Positions 38,994-51,599 of a DNA stretch of 56,604 nt are shown one piece after another (within the stretch, counting starts at the first letter, position 1; the number at the start of each line of letters is the position of its first letter). The stretch spans positions 1 to 56,604 of the forward strand of contig NZ_BBER01000009.1 of NCBI RefSeq assembly GCF_001312865.1, written 5' to 3'. The notes under the pieces are model-generated. The model was not told the DNA's origin, searched no databases, and was given only the letters and a program-made list of their open reading frames with translations. The translations under genes were made by a program, and so were the position numbers. Source of the DNA: Lacticaseibacillus thailandensis DSM 22698 = JCM 13996 (GTDB lineage Bacteria > Bacillota > Bacilli > Lactobacillales > Lactobacillaceae).

Positions 38994-39228
38994 GTTTGCC
39001 CATTACGGCTTCAGTGATGGATGGCGGAGGGACAATTTCCGACCCATGGGGCAAGAATTGACCAATTATTAAAGTAGAATTAGTCGGTCGACGAACTTCG
39101 AACTGGCCAAGTGGGGGTAAATGGCCCTCCCTACGAGCAAAAACACGAACTTTGTTTGTGAAATGGACAGATAGTCTACGTAAAGCCGAATTTTTGGGCG
39201 CTTTTGCGCGCGTTTAACCGGTAAAAGG
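38994..39228. other. Intergenic stretch between clpP and the cggR promoter
   Basis: About 235 bases. A short minus-strand frame here has no recognisable homology or ribosome-binding site. I see nothing else in it. Confidence 0.5.
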
Positions 39229-39256
39229 TTGATTATGGCGGTTGCCGTGCTATAAT
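39229..39256 (+). promoter_or_regulatory. cggR-glycolytic operon promoter
   Basis: TTGATT (39229-39234), 16 bases, perfect TATAAT (39251-39256). Confidence 0.7.
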
Positions 39257-39266
39257 TATAACCGTT

Positions 39267-39309
39267 GGTAAGGAGAGCGGATACAGACCGGTAATCCTTA
39301 ATTTTTTTT
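39267..39309 (+). terminator. Possible leader attenuator of cggR
   Basis: TAAGGA and TCCTTA can pair, with an inner CGG/CCG helix, and are followed by a run of T. It would form in the leader between the promoter and cggR. The stem is weak, so this is tentative. Confidence 0.35.
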
Positions 39310-39317
39310 GTTGACGA

Positions 39318-39356
39318 TGGGTCACTATGTGGGCCTGTTGGCCGCATAATGTCCCA
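39318..39356 (+). promoter_or_regulatory. Long operator-like palindrome before cggR
   Basis: TGGGTCACTATGTGGGCC and GGCCGCATAATGTCCCA form near-perfect inverted arms around four bases. A large GGGTC/GACCC-type palindrome at this spot suits a CggR autoregulatory operator, although the Bacillus operator is organised as direct repeats. Confidence 0.45.
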
Positions 39357-39375
39357 CTCGAAGAAGGAACAAACG

Positions 39376-40405
39376 ATGAACTCAGAGTTCGCATGGCTGG
39401 GATCGATCGCGCCCGATATGGTCGCGGTAGTGACGAAACGCTATCAGATTCTTCAGTACGTTAGTTGGATGGAACCGGTGGGAAGACGTTCACTTGCCGA
39501 CCAAATGCACGTGTCGGAACGGATTATGCGTACGGACATTGATTTTCTGCGGCAGCAAGGATTGCTCGACAGCTCCAAAAGTGGGGTGGTGCTGACTGCG
39601 CGGGGACGGGATGTTTTCACCAGTATGGATCAGTTCATGAACGAGATGCTTGGTGTTCAGGATAGTGAGAAACAACTAGCTGAACGTTTGGGAATCGATC
39701 ATGTGTTGATCGTACCTGGTGATGCCGATCAAAGTGCACGGGTTTTGGATGACATGGGTACGGCGTTAGCACAAACCATGCAAGTGATGTTGCCGTTAGG
39801 TGAGCAAATTATCGCGGTCATGGGTGGTACGACGTTAGCACGAGCTGCTAGTCGGATGAACTTCCAGTTGTCTGCCGGCCGAGAACTGACCTTTGTCCCC
39901 GCACGGGGCGGGGTTGGTGAGACGGTCGCCATTCAAGCCAACTCAGTGGCGGCGGCGATGGCCCAGTCGACCGGGGGCACTTACCGGGTGTTGTACATTC
40001 CGGAAAATGTCAGCGAGGAGACTTACCAGCCGTTACTCAATGAGCCGAGCGTTAAGGAAGTCTTAGCACTCATTGACAAGAGCTCGGTAGTCATTCATAG
40101 TGTAGGGGAAGCGTTAGCAATGGCAGAACGCCGACGGATGTCGGATGATATTTTGCAATTGCTGCGCGACCATCACGCGGTGGCCGAAGCGTTTGGTACG
40201 TTTTTTTGACGCGGCGGGCAACGTGGTGTATAAGATCCCGAAAATCGGTTTGAGGATTAAGGATCTTGATCAAATTCCGTATGTCTTTGCAATTGCGGGT
40301 GGCCAGAGCAAGGCCCAAGCAATTCAGGCGTACATGCAACACGCACCTAAGCAAACGTGGTTGATCACGGATGCGGGTGCTGCACAATCGATTTTAATGG
40401 GTTAG
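39376..40405 (+). CDS. cggR: Central glycolytic genes regulator CggR, frameshifted
   Basis: A SorC-family repressor of about 343 residues: an N-terminal winged helix (QILQYVSWMEPVGRRSLADQMHVSERIMRTDIDFLRQQGLL) and a C-terminal sugar-phosphate-binding domain (VMGGTTLARAA, ARGGVGETVAIQAN). In Bacillus fructose-1,6-bisphosphate relieves repression of the downstream gapA operon. ATG 39376 is preferred over 39349 because AAGAAGGA is seven bases upstream and the earlier ATG lies in the palindrome. A T7 run at 40201-40207 breaks the frame; six T restore GTFFDAAGNVVYKIP. Confidence 0.92.
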
Positions 40406-40457
40406 ACGCCCTTTAAAATAAAACTTTTTTTTATTTCCTAAAGGAGGAAATTTTAGC

Positions 40458-41483
40458 ATGACTGTTAAGATTGGTATCAACGGTTTCGGCCGTATCGGTC
40501 GTTTGGCTTTCCGTCGGATTCACGAATTGGGTGCTAAGTCCAGCGACATTGAAGTTGTCGCTATCAACGACTTGACTACTCCAGCATTGTTGGCACACCT
40601 TCTTAAGTACGACTCAACCCACGGTACTTTCCCTGGCGAAGTTAGTGCTACTGACCACTCCATCGTTGTTGATGGTAAGGAATACCCTGTTTACGCTGAA
40701 CCAGACGCAAACAACATTCCTTGGGTTAAGAACGACGGTGTTGACTACGTCCTTGAATGCACTGGCTTCTACACTTCCGAAGAAAAGGCCCAGGCTCACA
40801 TCAACGCTGGCGCAAAGCGTGTTCTGATTTCTGCTCCTGCCGGCAAGATCAAGACCATCGTTTACAACGTTAACCACGACAGCTTGGATGCAAATGACCG
40901 CATTGTTTCTGCTGGTTCTTGCACGACCAACTGCTTGGCACCTATGGCTTACTTCCTGAACAAGGAATTCGGTCTTGAAGTAGGTACCATGACTACTGTT
41001 CACGCATACACTGGTACTCAGAAGTTGCTGGATGCCCCTGTACGTGGTGGCAACAAGCGTTCTGCACGTTCTGCTGCTTACAACACTATTCCTCACAGCA
41101 CTGGTGCTGCCAAGGCTATTGGCCTGGTTATCCCAGAACTGCAGGGTAAGCTGCAGGGTCACGCACAGCGTGTCAGCGTTCCTGATGGTTCCCTGACTGA
41201 ATTGGTATCTATCCTTAAGACTAAGGTTACTGCCGACGAAGTTAACGAAGCTATCAAGAAGCACACCGTTGACAACCCATCATTCGGTTACAACGAAGAC
41301 GAAATCGTATCTTCCGATGTTATCGGTACGACGTTCGGTTCCATCTTTGACCCAACCCAGACTGAAGTTACTACTGCAGGTGACTACCAGTTGGTTAAGA
41401 CGGTTGCTTGGTACGACAACGAATACGGCTTTACTTGCCAGATGGTTCGTACCCTGCTTGCCTTCGCAAAGCTTGCTGACTAA
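40458..41483 (+). CDS. gapA: Glyceraldehyde-3-phosphate dehydrogenase
   Basis: A 341-residue NAD-dependent glycolytic dehydrogenase. The N-terminal Rossmann motif [17 protein letters not shown] and active-site [12 protein letters not shown] with the catalytic Cys are intact. It lies 52 bases after cggR, with AAAGGAGG at 40440-40447. The codon choice shifts to a restricted set (GGT, GCT, AAG, GAC/GAA), typical of very high expression, and continues through pgk, tpiA and eno. A strong terminator separates it from pgk. Confidence 0.98.
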   Translation: MTVKIGINGFGRIGRLAFRRIHELGAKSSDIEVVAINDLTTPALLAHLLKYDSTHGTFPGEVSATDHSIVVDGKEYPVYAEPDANNIPWVKNDGVDYVLECTGFYTSEEKAQAHINAGAKRVLISAPAGKIKTIVYNVNHDSLDANDRIVSAGSCTTNCLAPMAYFLNKEFGLEVGTMTTVHAYTGTQKLLDAPVRGGNKRSARSAAYNTIPHSTGAAKAIGLVIPELQGKLQGHAQRVSVPDGSLTELVSILKTKVTADEVNEAIKKHTVDNPSFGYNEDEIVSSDVIGTTFGSIFDPTQTEVTTAGDYQLVKTVAWYDNEYGFTCQMVRTLLAFAKLAD

Positions 41484-41529
41484 TTTCGATTAGTGGCACG
41501 TTGCGTTAATAAGCAACACCGCACTGCCG

Positions 41530-41569
41530 AGAGCGGAGGGAGGTTTACTCCCTCCGCTTTCTTTTTTTT
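41530..41569 (+). terminator. Terminator between gapA and pgk
   Basis: AGCGGAGGGAG pairs with CTCCCTCCGCT, followed by a T-rich tract including T8. A second GC-rich hairpin (41590-41610) without a T-run follows. Confidence 0.85.
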
Positions 41570-41653
41570 CGGGGTGCGGGGTGTACCAACGCCCGTGTTA
41601 CGCGCGGGCGGTACTTAAAACAGTTAACTAAAATATTTAGGAGGCATTATCTC

Positions 41654-42844
41654 GTGGCAAAATTGATTGTTTCTGACCTTGATGTCAAGGACAAGAAGGT
41701 CCTGATCCGCGTTGACTTCAACGTGCCGATCAAGGACGGTAAGATTGGTGACGACAACCGTGTTGTTGCCGCACTGCCAACCATCAAGTACGTAATCGAG
41801 CACGGTGGCAAGGCCATCCTGCTTTCCCACTTGGGTCGTGTTAAGACTGAAGAAGACAAGGCTAAGTTGAGCTTGCGTCCAGTCGCAGAGCACCTGAGCG
41901 ACCTGCTGAAGAAGGACGTGACCTTCGTCCCAGCCACTCGTGGCAAGCAGTTGGAAGATGCCATCAACAACATGAACGATGGCGACGTTCTGGTTATGGA
42001 AAACACCCGTTTCGAAGACCTGGACGGCAAGAAGGAATCCGGCAACAATCCTGAATTGGGCAAGTACTGGGCTAGCCTTGGCGACCTGTTCGTTAACGAC
42101 GCCTTTGGTACTGCACACCGTTCCCACGCTTCCAACGTTGGGATTGCCTCCAACATGGCACAGACGGCTGCTGGCTTCCTGATGGAAAAGGAAATCAAGT
42201 TCTTGGGCGACGCCGTTGAGAACCCGAAGCACCCATTTGTTGCTATCCTGGGTGGTGCCAAGGTTTCTGATAAGATTGGTGTTATCCGTAACCTTGTACC
42301 AAAGGCTGACAAGATCATCGTCGGTGGTGGTATGACCTACACGTTCTACGCAGCTAAGGGCCTGAAGATTGGTAACTCCCTGGTTGAAAGGGACAAGATC
42401 GACCTCGCTAAGCAGATCATGGACGAAGCTGGCGATAAGCTGGTTCTGCCTGTTGACAACGTGGTTGTGCAGGAATTCAAGAATGATTCTCCAGCCAAGA
42501 CGGTTGAAGGCGACATTCCTGATGGCTACATGGCCGTTGATATTGGTGCTAAGTCCATCGAACTGTTCAAGAAGACCCTGGATGGTGCCAAGACGGTTGT
42601 TTGGAACGGCCCAATGGGTGTGTTCGAAATGAGCAACTTTGCTAAGGGTACTTACGAAGTTGGTAAGGCACTCGGTGCATTGAAGGATGCTACGACCATC
42701 ATTGGTGGTGGTGATTCCACTGCTGCGGCCAAGGAATTGGGCGTTGCTGACCAGATCACCCACATTTCCACTGGTGGTGGTGCTAGCCTTGAATACCTGG
42801 AAGGTAAGGAACTGCCAGGGATCGCCGCTATTTCCAACAAGTAA
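41654..42844 (+). CDS. pgk: Phosphoglycerate kinase
   Basis: A 396-residue glycolytic kinase making ATP from 1,3-bisphosphoglycerate. Signature [18 protein letters not shown], the hinge region with GPMGVFEM, and the nucleotide-binding [13 protein letters not shown] are all intact. The start is GTG with TAGGAGG eight bases upstream. No clear promoter lies between the gapA terminator and pgk, so read-through is the likely source of its mRNA. Optimised codons suggest abundant product. Confidence 0.98.
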   Translation: MAKLIVSDLDVKDKKVLIRVDFNVPIKDGKIGDDNRVVAALPTIKYVIEHGGKAILLSHLGRVKTEEDKAKLSLRPVAEHLSDLLKKDVTFVPATRGKQLEDAINNMNDGDVLVMENTRFEDLDGKKESGNNPELGKYWASLGDLFVNDAFGTAHRSHASNVGIASNMAQTAAGFLMEKEIKFLGDAVENPKHPFVAILGGAKVSDKIGVIRNLVPKADKIIVGGGMTYTFYAAKGLKIGNSLVERDKIDLAKQIMDEAGDKLVLPVDNVVVQEFKNDSPAKTVEGDIPDGYMAVDIGAKSIELFKKTLDGAKTVVWNGPMGVFEMSNFAKGTYEVGKALGALKDATTIIGGGDSTAAAKELGVADQITHISTGGGASLEYLEGKELPGIAAISNK

Positions 42845-42908
42845 GTGACATTGCGCCGCAATAACGGTGCATTGTCGGTAAACGTTAGTGAAAGGAAGTA
42901 ATACATCC

Positions 42909-43662
<754 letters not shown>

Positions 43663-43695
43663 TTTTTGGTAACGCACTGGTAGCACCTCGACTAA

Positions 43696-45060
<1,365 letters not shown>

Positions 45061-45095
45061 TCTTTACCTTGCGTTGAGCTTCAATCCTTAACGAC

Positions 45096-45132
45096 GAACG
45101 TCCCGTTGCATTGTAGCGGGACGTTTTTTTTG
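45096..45132 (+). terminator. Terminator of the glycolytic operon
   Basis: AACGTCCCG pairs with CGGGACGTT, followed by T8. Confidence 0.9.
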
Positions 45133-45364
45133 TACAACGAAATGGTGATGGGGGAGTTCAAACCGATGAAGAGTGATCAACCAGAGTGGCTCTCTCGTGG
45201 GGCTGGTTGCCTTTATGTGTAGGGAGTCCAATGTGACAGTCTGGTGATGATGCGTAGACGCCTGGGGGATATATATGTTGATGTGCGGTTCGCCCAACGA
45301 AAGCAGCGTAGACCTTTCTAAATGATGGTTTTGGCAAAATCAAGGTATGTTCCTAGCGGCCAAA
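45133..45364. other. Intergenic stretch between eno and the first autolysin
   Basis: The eno-to-autolysin gap is 366 bases and includes two terminators. The stretch between them holds only short open frames without recognisable homology. Confidence 0.5.
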
Positions 45365-45400
45365 TAAAAAAAGCGTCACCGCTTTATCACGGTGACGCAT
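45365..45400 (-). terminator. Terminator of the first autolysin gene, on the minus strand
   Basis: GCGTCACCG (45373-45381) and CGGTGACGC (45390-45398) are perfect arms. On the minus strand they are followed by T7. Confidence 0.85.
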
Positions 45401-45426
45401 AATTCAAACTCTATTCAATTAATTAA

Positions 45427-47972
45427 CTATTTTTCGTCGCGACGACGTTTGCGTGAAGCACCAAGTCCGAAGAGGGTTAACAGAACACCCACACCGGAAA
45501 GAACAGCTGCACGCGTGGTATCATCGTTAGTCTGCGGGAATGTTGCTTGATTATTTGTATTAGTAGCCGCGATGCTCTGTGCCGATGACGTTTGGCCAGT
45601 AGCACTGGTGTTAGTAGCGGGTGCTACTGGTCGTTGAGAACCATTTGCTGCCTGGCTCTGCGCACCGTTGTTAGCGGTGCTCGAGGACGCTGAGGCGGCC
45701 TTACTCCCAGCGGAACTTGTGGTTGATGCCCCTGATGCTCCTTGGCTGGTAGCAGAAGAACCAGCGGCAGAAGAACCGGTAGCAGAGGAACTAGCGGTAG
45801 AGGACGCTGCCGAATTAGTTGCCTGCGAGCCATGGTCGTTGTTTGCTTCTGACTTTGTGGTAACCATCGCGTCCGAACTAGTAGCTTCGGTTGTAGTAGC
45901 CGATGAAGTACTAGCAGAGGATACGGCAGCAGTGGTATCTTGAGCAGAGCTGGCGCTGTTCGCAGCTGCGACCGTCGTGTACGTTGCGTCAACAAATGCC
46001 TTAAACTGCGGCTTAACGGTTGTTGCAGTCGATTGAGTGGCGGTCGCTGTCGGTGTCACGGTAACCGAGGACTTGGCTGCTGTTTTGGCTGGAGCAGCCT
46101 TAGCAACAGTAGTAGTTGTGGTAGCCTTCACCGCCGTAGCTTTGGCACTAGTAGTAGCTGCGTTAGCCTGCTTAACCAACAGATTATCACCAACATGGAT
46201 CAAGTTAACGTTTTTGATGTTGTTCAGGTGAGCCAAAGTGTTGACCGTTGTACTAAACTGGTTGGCAATCCCGGACAGGGTGTCACCAGACTGAACCGTG
46301 TAGTGGTTACTGTCATTGCCATTACCAGAACCAGCTGCACCAGTACCACCATTGGTAGCACTGGTCGTGGCCGAGTTAGCGTTGCTACTGCTGGAAGTGT
46401 GCCCGCTAATGCTGCTACCATTCAGAGCAATGCTATCCAGGGCGGTTAAGTTGTAGGTCTGAATCAAGCTGATTAACGAACTAGCATAGGTTGGCGAGGT
46501 TGCATAACCATCCGCCTGTAGATCTTTAGCCACTGACTGGTAGTTGGTGTTACCGAGGACGTTGGCGTAACGCGAATTGTCTTTGAGAAAGGCACCATGG
46601 TCTTCGACGCTGGCGGAGTTATTGCTATAGGCGCGGAAGTAATCATTAACGGTGACGTACCGCCCGTTGACGTACTCTTGTGTAGGGTAGTTGACCTTAG
46701 CACCCGTCCAACTGCTATTAGCTTTAATACCAAAGAGGTTGTGGGCAGCGGTTGCGAGTGAGGAGGTCCCCCAACCACTTTCCAAAATAGCCTGTGCTAC
46801 CGTGACTGACGGTAGCACACCGTACTTCTGCCAGCCACTGATGGCGCCGGATTCAACACTCTCGATAAAGTTCTGCAATCTGGCAGTCGAACTAAAGGTC
46901 GGCTGCGCGGAAGTCACCGCATCATCAATGGCCACGATCTGTTGTGCTTGACCCGTGGTAGCATACGCCTTGGCTGCAGCCGACTTGGCGGCGTTCACGA
47001 CGTTAATATCATCCGTAACCACTGTCTGGGTAGCAACGCTGGTGCTGGCACTCGATGCTGGGCTGGTCGTTGCACTGGCGGCGGCACTGGACGCCGGTGT
47101 GGCGGTTGCGCTAGATGTTGCACTCGACGCCGGCTTGGTCGTCGCGGTGGAAGCGGCGCTGGATGCTTGACTAGTGGCGGTGCTGGAAGCAGCACTGGAT
47201 GCTGGTTTAGCAGTGGCACTGGAGACCGCGCTGGATGCTGGCTTAGTAGCTGCACTTGATGCCGCGCTAGACGCCGGCTTAGTAGTGGTACTGGAGACCG
47301 CGCTGGACGTTGATTTAGTCGTTGCACTTGATGCCGCGCTAGACGCCGGCTTGGTAGTGGCACTGGATACCGCGCTGGACGCTGGCTTAGTAGCGATATT
47401 TGACGTTGCACTGGACGCTGACTTAGTGGTTGCACTTGATGCCGCGCTAGACACTGACTTAGCAGTTGCACTTGATGCCGTACTGGACGCCGGCTTGGTA
47501 GTGGCACTGGATACCGCGCTGGACGCTGGCTTAGTAGCTGCACTTGATGCCGCGCTAGACGCTGACTTAGTGGTTGCGCTGGAGGTACATTAGTACTTGC
47601 ACTGGACGCCTGACTACTTGTGGTACTTGCCATATCGCTCGTCGCGGTACTGCTTGACGTTGTAGTTGCCTGCGCATCCTTCTTATTAGTCGCAGTACTT
47701 GTAGCCTGACTGTCAGTTGTGCTACTGCTGGCACTTGTAGCCGTACTTGCGCTCTGCGCAGATGTTGCTGACGACGCAGCACTACTGTTGGTGTCTGCGG
47801 CACTCGCAGTGGTGGGAGTAGTCGCACTAGCGTTCATAGTGTGCGCGCTGACATGATTTAAACCCAACCCACTCGCAACCGCAACTGCCGCCGCAATCGT
47901 TGAAGTTGTTGCTAAGACATTCTTATCGGGCACGTGCGCATTGCCAGTGAATGCGTGTTTGTATTTTTCCAT
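45427..47972 (-). CDS. Cell-wall-anchored N-acetylglucosaminidase with LysM domain, frameshifted
   Basis: About 848 residues. In order: signal peptide ([27 protein letters not shown]), Ser/Ala/Thr linker, about eleven 12-residue repeats of the type [12 protein letters not shown], a glucosaminidase domain ([42 protein letters not shown]), one LysM ([13 protein letters not shown]), a second low-complexity stretch, and a sorting signal FPQTN with hydrophobic helix and RKRRRDEK tail. It should cleave peptidoglycan while held in the wall. ATG 47972 has GAGGAGG upstream. A base is missing near 47585, splitting the linker. Confidence 0.85.
47040..47595 (-). repeat. 36-bp tandem repeats inside the first autolysin gene
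   Basis: About eleven degenerate 36-bp units coding for 12 residues ([13 protein letters not shown]). The middle residues vary between TK, TAT and TSQ. Such repeats can change copy number. Confidence 0.85.
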
Positions 47973-48308
47973 ATTGATTTCCTCCTCAACACATTTCGTG
48001 TAGAAATCGTCAAAGTAATTGTACAACATCGTGCAAGATCACGTTAGTACTTTCTTAACTTTTCGACCAGATGGGCAACGAGTGTGTGTAACATGCAAGT
48101 ATTTGTTCGATAAAGGGGTACATTGTGTTTTTTTTAAAAATGCGATAATACCGGTGGTTATGGGCGCAAACATACGTTTTGCTCGTGAAAAAGTGTCATC
48201 AATTAGCCTAATGTTACAGTTTGGTTACAGGCGTTCAGCTAATGGTATAGCTTGTTACACAAGCGTTATTCATGCCCTTGTCTTACTCATGATGTCCTAA
48301 CGTATGTA
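47973..48308. other. Intergenic stretch upstream of the first autolysin
   Basis: The gap between the two autolysin genes is 389 bases. A minus-strand -10 candidate TACAAT lies near 48030-48035, without a good -35. The rest is AT-rich with no supported gene. Confidence 0.4.
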
Positions 48309-48346
48309 CAAAAACGGACCCGTGACAATTAAGCACGGTCCGTAAA
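48309..48346 (-). terminator. Terminator of the second autolysin gene, on the minus strand
   Basis: ACGGACCGTG pairs with CACGGGTCCGT, one bulge, followed by T5 on the minus strand. Confidence 0.7.
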
Positions 48347-48361
48347 TTGAGGCTGATTAAC

Positions 48362-50573
48362 TTAGTTTAGCCGTAAGGACTGACCAACAAGAATGAGGTT
48401 GGTGTTCTTGATACCGTTGAGCGATGCCAACTTGCTGACGGATGTACCGTACTTAGCCGCAATGCCGCTGAGCGTATCACCAGACTTGACGGTGTACGTA
48501 CTACTACTGTTACTAGTATTAGTCTTAGTAGTAGCGCTGCTAGAGCCGGTCACCTTGAGTGTTTGGCCAACGCGGATGAGGTTGACGTTACTGATACTGT
48601 TCAATGATGCCAGGCTAGCGACAGAGGTTCCGTACTTAGCGGCGATGCCACTCAAAGTATCACCAGACTTGACCGTGTAAGTGGTGCCGGTCGAGGCGGT
48701 CTTAGCAGCGGTTGCGGAACTTTGCGTCGCTGTGGTTGATGAACCCTTGCTGATCAGCAGCCGCTGGCCAACCCGAATCAAGTTAACGTTACTAATACTG
48801 TTGTTCTGGGCTAACGTGTTGACCGTGGTGCCATACTTGGCCGCAATGGCACTGAGTGTATCGCCGGATTTAACGGTGTAGTAAGTGTTGGCGCTGGTCG
48901 TACTGGTAGTCGCCTTTGCCGTAGTGGTTGTGGTTGTAACGGTAGCCTTCTTGACCAGTAACTTCTGGCCCACGAGAATCAGGTTTGCGTTACTAATACC
49001 ATTCCAGGAGGTGAGGGTACCAACGGTCGTGTTGTACTTGGCCGCGATGGCGCTTAACGTATCACCAGATTTGACGGTGTAGTAAGTGTTGGCGCTAGTC
49101 GTACTGGTAGTCGTAGTTGCTTTAGTGGTAGTGGCGGCCTTTTGCACGAGTAACACGTCACCCACGTGAATCAAGTTCACGTTGCTAATGCTGTTCCAAC
49201 TAGCCAGCGTGTTAACGCTCGTGCTGTACTTCGCGGCGATACCACTCAGGGTGTCACCAGCTTTGACCGTGTAGTAAACGTTGGTGTTACTGGAGCCCGT
49301 ACCAGTTCCGGCATTAGTGGCTGAAGTGGTGGCTGACGTAGCGGTACTCGTGCTGGTAGCGGTGTGGCCGCTGATAGTTTCACCATTCAGGGCAATGGTG
49401 TCCAAAGAGGTGAGGTTATACTCCTTGATTAAGCTCAACAGAGACTGCGCGTAACTCGGGTCGGTGGCGTAGCCGTCACTTTGCAGGTCATTGACTACGG
49501 ATGTGTAGCTAGTGTTGCCAATGATATTACTATACCGGGAATTTTCCTTGAGGAAGGCCCCGTGGTCCTCAACACTGGCTGAGTTGTTGGCGTAGGCCCG
49601 GAACCGCGCGTTGACGGTGACGTAACTACCATTGACGTATTCCTGGGTTGGGTAGCTGACCGTGCTACCGGTCCAACTACTGTCAGCTTTGATACCAAAG
49701 AGGTTGTGGGCACTGGTAGATAATGATGATTGACCCCAGCCACTTTCCAGAATTGCCTGAGCAACCGTGACGGAAGGTAGGACACCATATTCAGACCAAC
49801 CGGCAATGGCTCCATCTTCAACACTTTCAATGAAGTTCTGTAAACGTGCGGTACTGCTGAAGGTTGGCTGGGCAACTACGGCGGTTGCATCCGTCATGAC
49901 GATCTGCTGTGGTTGGCCAGTCTGAGCGTAAGTTGCGGCTGCTGATGCTTTAGCGGCGGCTAACGATGCAGGCGCGGTGCTGGTGACCGTCACGCTGGCA
50001 CTACTGCTCGTGTCACTGGCGGCAACGCTAGAAACTGACGCGGTAGATGTACTACTGGAGACAGCCGAACTGGCGGCTGAGGAAGGAGTAGCTGATGAAG
50101 CGGCACTAGTGGCCGCGCTGGTACTCGTCGCGTTACTGGAGCTGGTTGGGGCGGCTGAACTGGTAGCGCTACTTGTAGCACTGCTAGTGACCGCGGATGA
50201 CGCACTTACCGAAGAATTGGCGCTACTAGTGGCGCTGTTGGCGCTCGATGCTGCTGAGCTAGCCGTGGATGTAGCCGCACTACTGTTAGCACTTGATGAG
50301 GCAATACTAGCAGTAGAGGCGGTGGTACTACCGTTGCTGGCGGCGGAACTAGCTGCACTGCTAGTGCCCTTGACCGCTAAAGTTGCGCCAGAACGTGACG
50401 GGAGTGGTACTTGTGCTGGCCTTAACCGTCTGGGCAGCTGGCGTTTTTAACTGACTGAAACCACCTGCCATGGTGAGTAATGCTGCCAGCGTAGTGGTTG
50501 TGGTGGCAATCTTCTTCTTATTACTAATGCGACGTCCGTGTTTGTAGAAATTGCTGTGTTTATATGTAGCCAT
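48362..50573 (-). CDS. Secreted N-acetylglucosaminidase with five LysM domains, frameshifted
   Basis: About 737 residues. In order: signal peptide ([23 protein letters not shown]), long Ser/Ala/Thr linker, glucosaminidase domain ([59 protein letters not shown]) and five LysM modules of about 45 residues, each starting [10 protein letters not shown]. LysM binding replaces the covalent anchor of its neighbour: there is no sorting signal and it ends in the last LysM (GQSLRLN). One extra T near 50391 breaks the frame. AGGAGG precedes ATG 50573. The catalytic domain is closely paralogous to that at 45427-47972. Confidence 0.87.
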
Positions 50574-50811
50574 TCGTTCATCCTCCTGTGAAACAGATCG
50601 TGCTCATAATTAATGCTATTCTCAAAATGTATACGTTTATCTTAAGACATTTTGCGGTGAATATGCCAGCATTTGCCCCAGTCTTAATCAGTTACGTTTG
50701 TTATTTAATACTGGTTATTCAAACAAATATGGCTGCCAACCGGGCTATGCGTGAATTTGGCCACATTATACCCGTGGTCAGCTGATTGTGGCTCAAAATA
50801 ACGGTTCACCC
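50574..50811. other. Intergenic region between the second autolysin and the aquaporin
   Basis: The divergent gap is 325 bases. The aquaporin promoter occupies its right end. The left part is AT-rich and should hold the autolysin promoter, which I cannot place with confidence. A short plus-strand open frame here has no homology I recognise. Confidence 0.45.
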
Positions 50812-50840
50812 TTGTGTGCAGCAGCATAATCCGTTATGAT
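50812..50840 (+). promoter_or_regulatory. Aquaporin promoter
   Basis: TTGTGT (50812-50817), 17 bases, TATGAT (50835-50840). Confidence 0.6.
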
Positions 50841-50898
50841 ATATGTACATACAATCACAAGGTGGAGTGGTGGTTGAACGTTGGAAGGAGTGAGCAAT

Positions 50899-51549
50899 GT
50901 GCGTAAATTGAGCGCAGAATTTTTGGGCACCTTTTTACTGGTCTTCATTGGTACGAGCGCAGTGGTTATCGCGAATGGTAAGGTGCTGACCATTGCGTTA
51001 GCTTTTGGGTTGGCGATTACGATTTCCGCCTACGCCTTTGGCGGAATTTCTGGTGGCCATTTCAATCCCGCAGTGACCACTGCCATGCTGATCAATAAGC
51101 GTATTAGTGGCAAAGATGCGGTGGGATACATCATTGCGCAGATTTTTGGTTGTATCGTTGGGAGTGCCTTTGTAGCGCTGTTTGTTAACGCCCTGGGACA
51201 ATCAACCAGTCAGTTGGGTCAAACGGACTTTACCGTGATTGAGCCCTGGATGGCGGTCGTAGTGGAAACGTTGGTCACATTCCTGTTCGTGCTGGTAATT
51301 CTCAACGTTACTAGTGTCCAGCACGGCAACGACCAGTTTGCTGGTCTGGTAATTGGCATCAGTTTGGCCCTACTAATTGTCGTTGCGCTTAACCTCACGG
51401 GTGGGTCGTTGAACCCCGCCCGGTCGATTGGTCCGGCCCTTTTTGCACGGGGTAATGCGCTGAGTGATCTGTGGGTCTACATCCTGGCACCGGAACTTGG
51501 GGGTGCTTTGGCCGCAATTGCTTCGCGTTTCTTAGGTAGTGAGGAGTAG
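50899..51549 (+). CDS. Aquaporin (MIP family)
   Basis: A 216-residue six-helix channel with both NPA loops: GGHFNPAVT and GGSLNPARSIGPAL. The residue after NPAR is Ser, not Asp as in GlpF (3369-4103), so this is closer to water-selective aquaporins, although lactobacillus members also pass glycerol and peroxide. The GTG at 50899 is chosen because AAGGAG is eight bases upstream; an ATG at 50897 is out of frame. It is followed by its own terminator. Confidence 0.88.
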   Translation: MRKLSAEFLGTFLLVFIGTSAVVIANGKVLTIALAFGLAITISAYAFGGISGGHFNPAVTTAMLINKRISGKDAVGYIIAQIFGCIVGSAFVALFVNALGQSTSQLGQTDFTVIEPWMAVVVETLVTFLFVLVILNVTSVQHGNDQFAGLVIGISLALLIVVALNLTGGSLNPARSIGPALFARGNALSDLWVYILAPELGGALAAIASRFLGSEE

Positions 51550-51573
51550 CCGTTGTTGAAGAACGCCGTATGG

Positions 51574-51599
51574 ATCCTGCCTCCGGGTAGGATTTTTTT
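51574..51599 (+). terminator. Aquaporin terminator
   Basis: ATCCTGCC pairs with GGTAGGAT around four bases, followed by T7. Confidence 0.85.

Noticed and set aside
39069..39347. Possible minus-strand gene between clpP and cggR
   Set aside because: It covers the cggR promoter and leader, lacks a ribosome-binding site and has no recognisable sequence.
4553..40207. Homopolymer frameshifts as genuine phase variation
   Set aside because: They hit housekeeping genes with no benefit from switching, and many G/C losses are outside long runs; assembly error explains all of them better.
46942..47593. Plus-strand open frames rich in [13 protein letters not shown] repeats opposite the first autolysin
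   Set aside because: They are the antisense of the 36-bp Ser/Ala/Thr repeats. Repetition in a multiple of three keeps all frames open; there is no start signal.
47040..47595. CRISPR array suggested by regular 36-bp spacing
   Set aside because: The units are contiguous coding repeats without unique spacers, inside an autolysin gene, and no cas genes are near.
49977..50450. Plus-strand Leu/Ala/Val-rich frame opposite the second autolysin linker
   Set aside because: Antisense of Ser/Ala/Thr codons; it looks like a membrane protein only by base composition.
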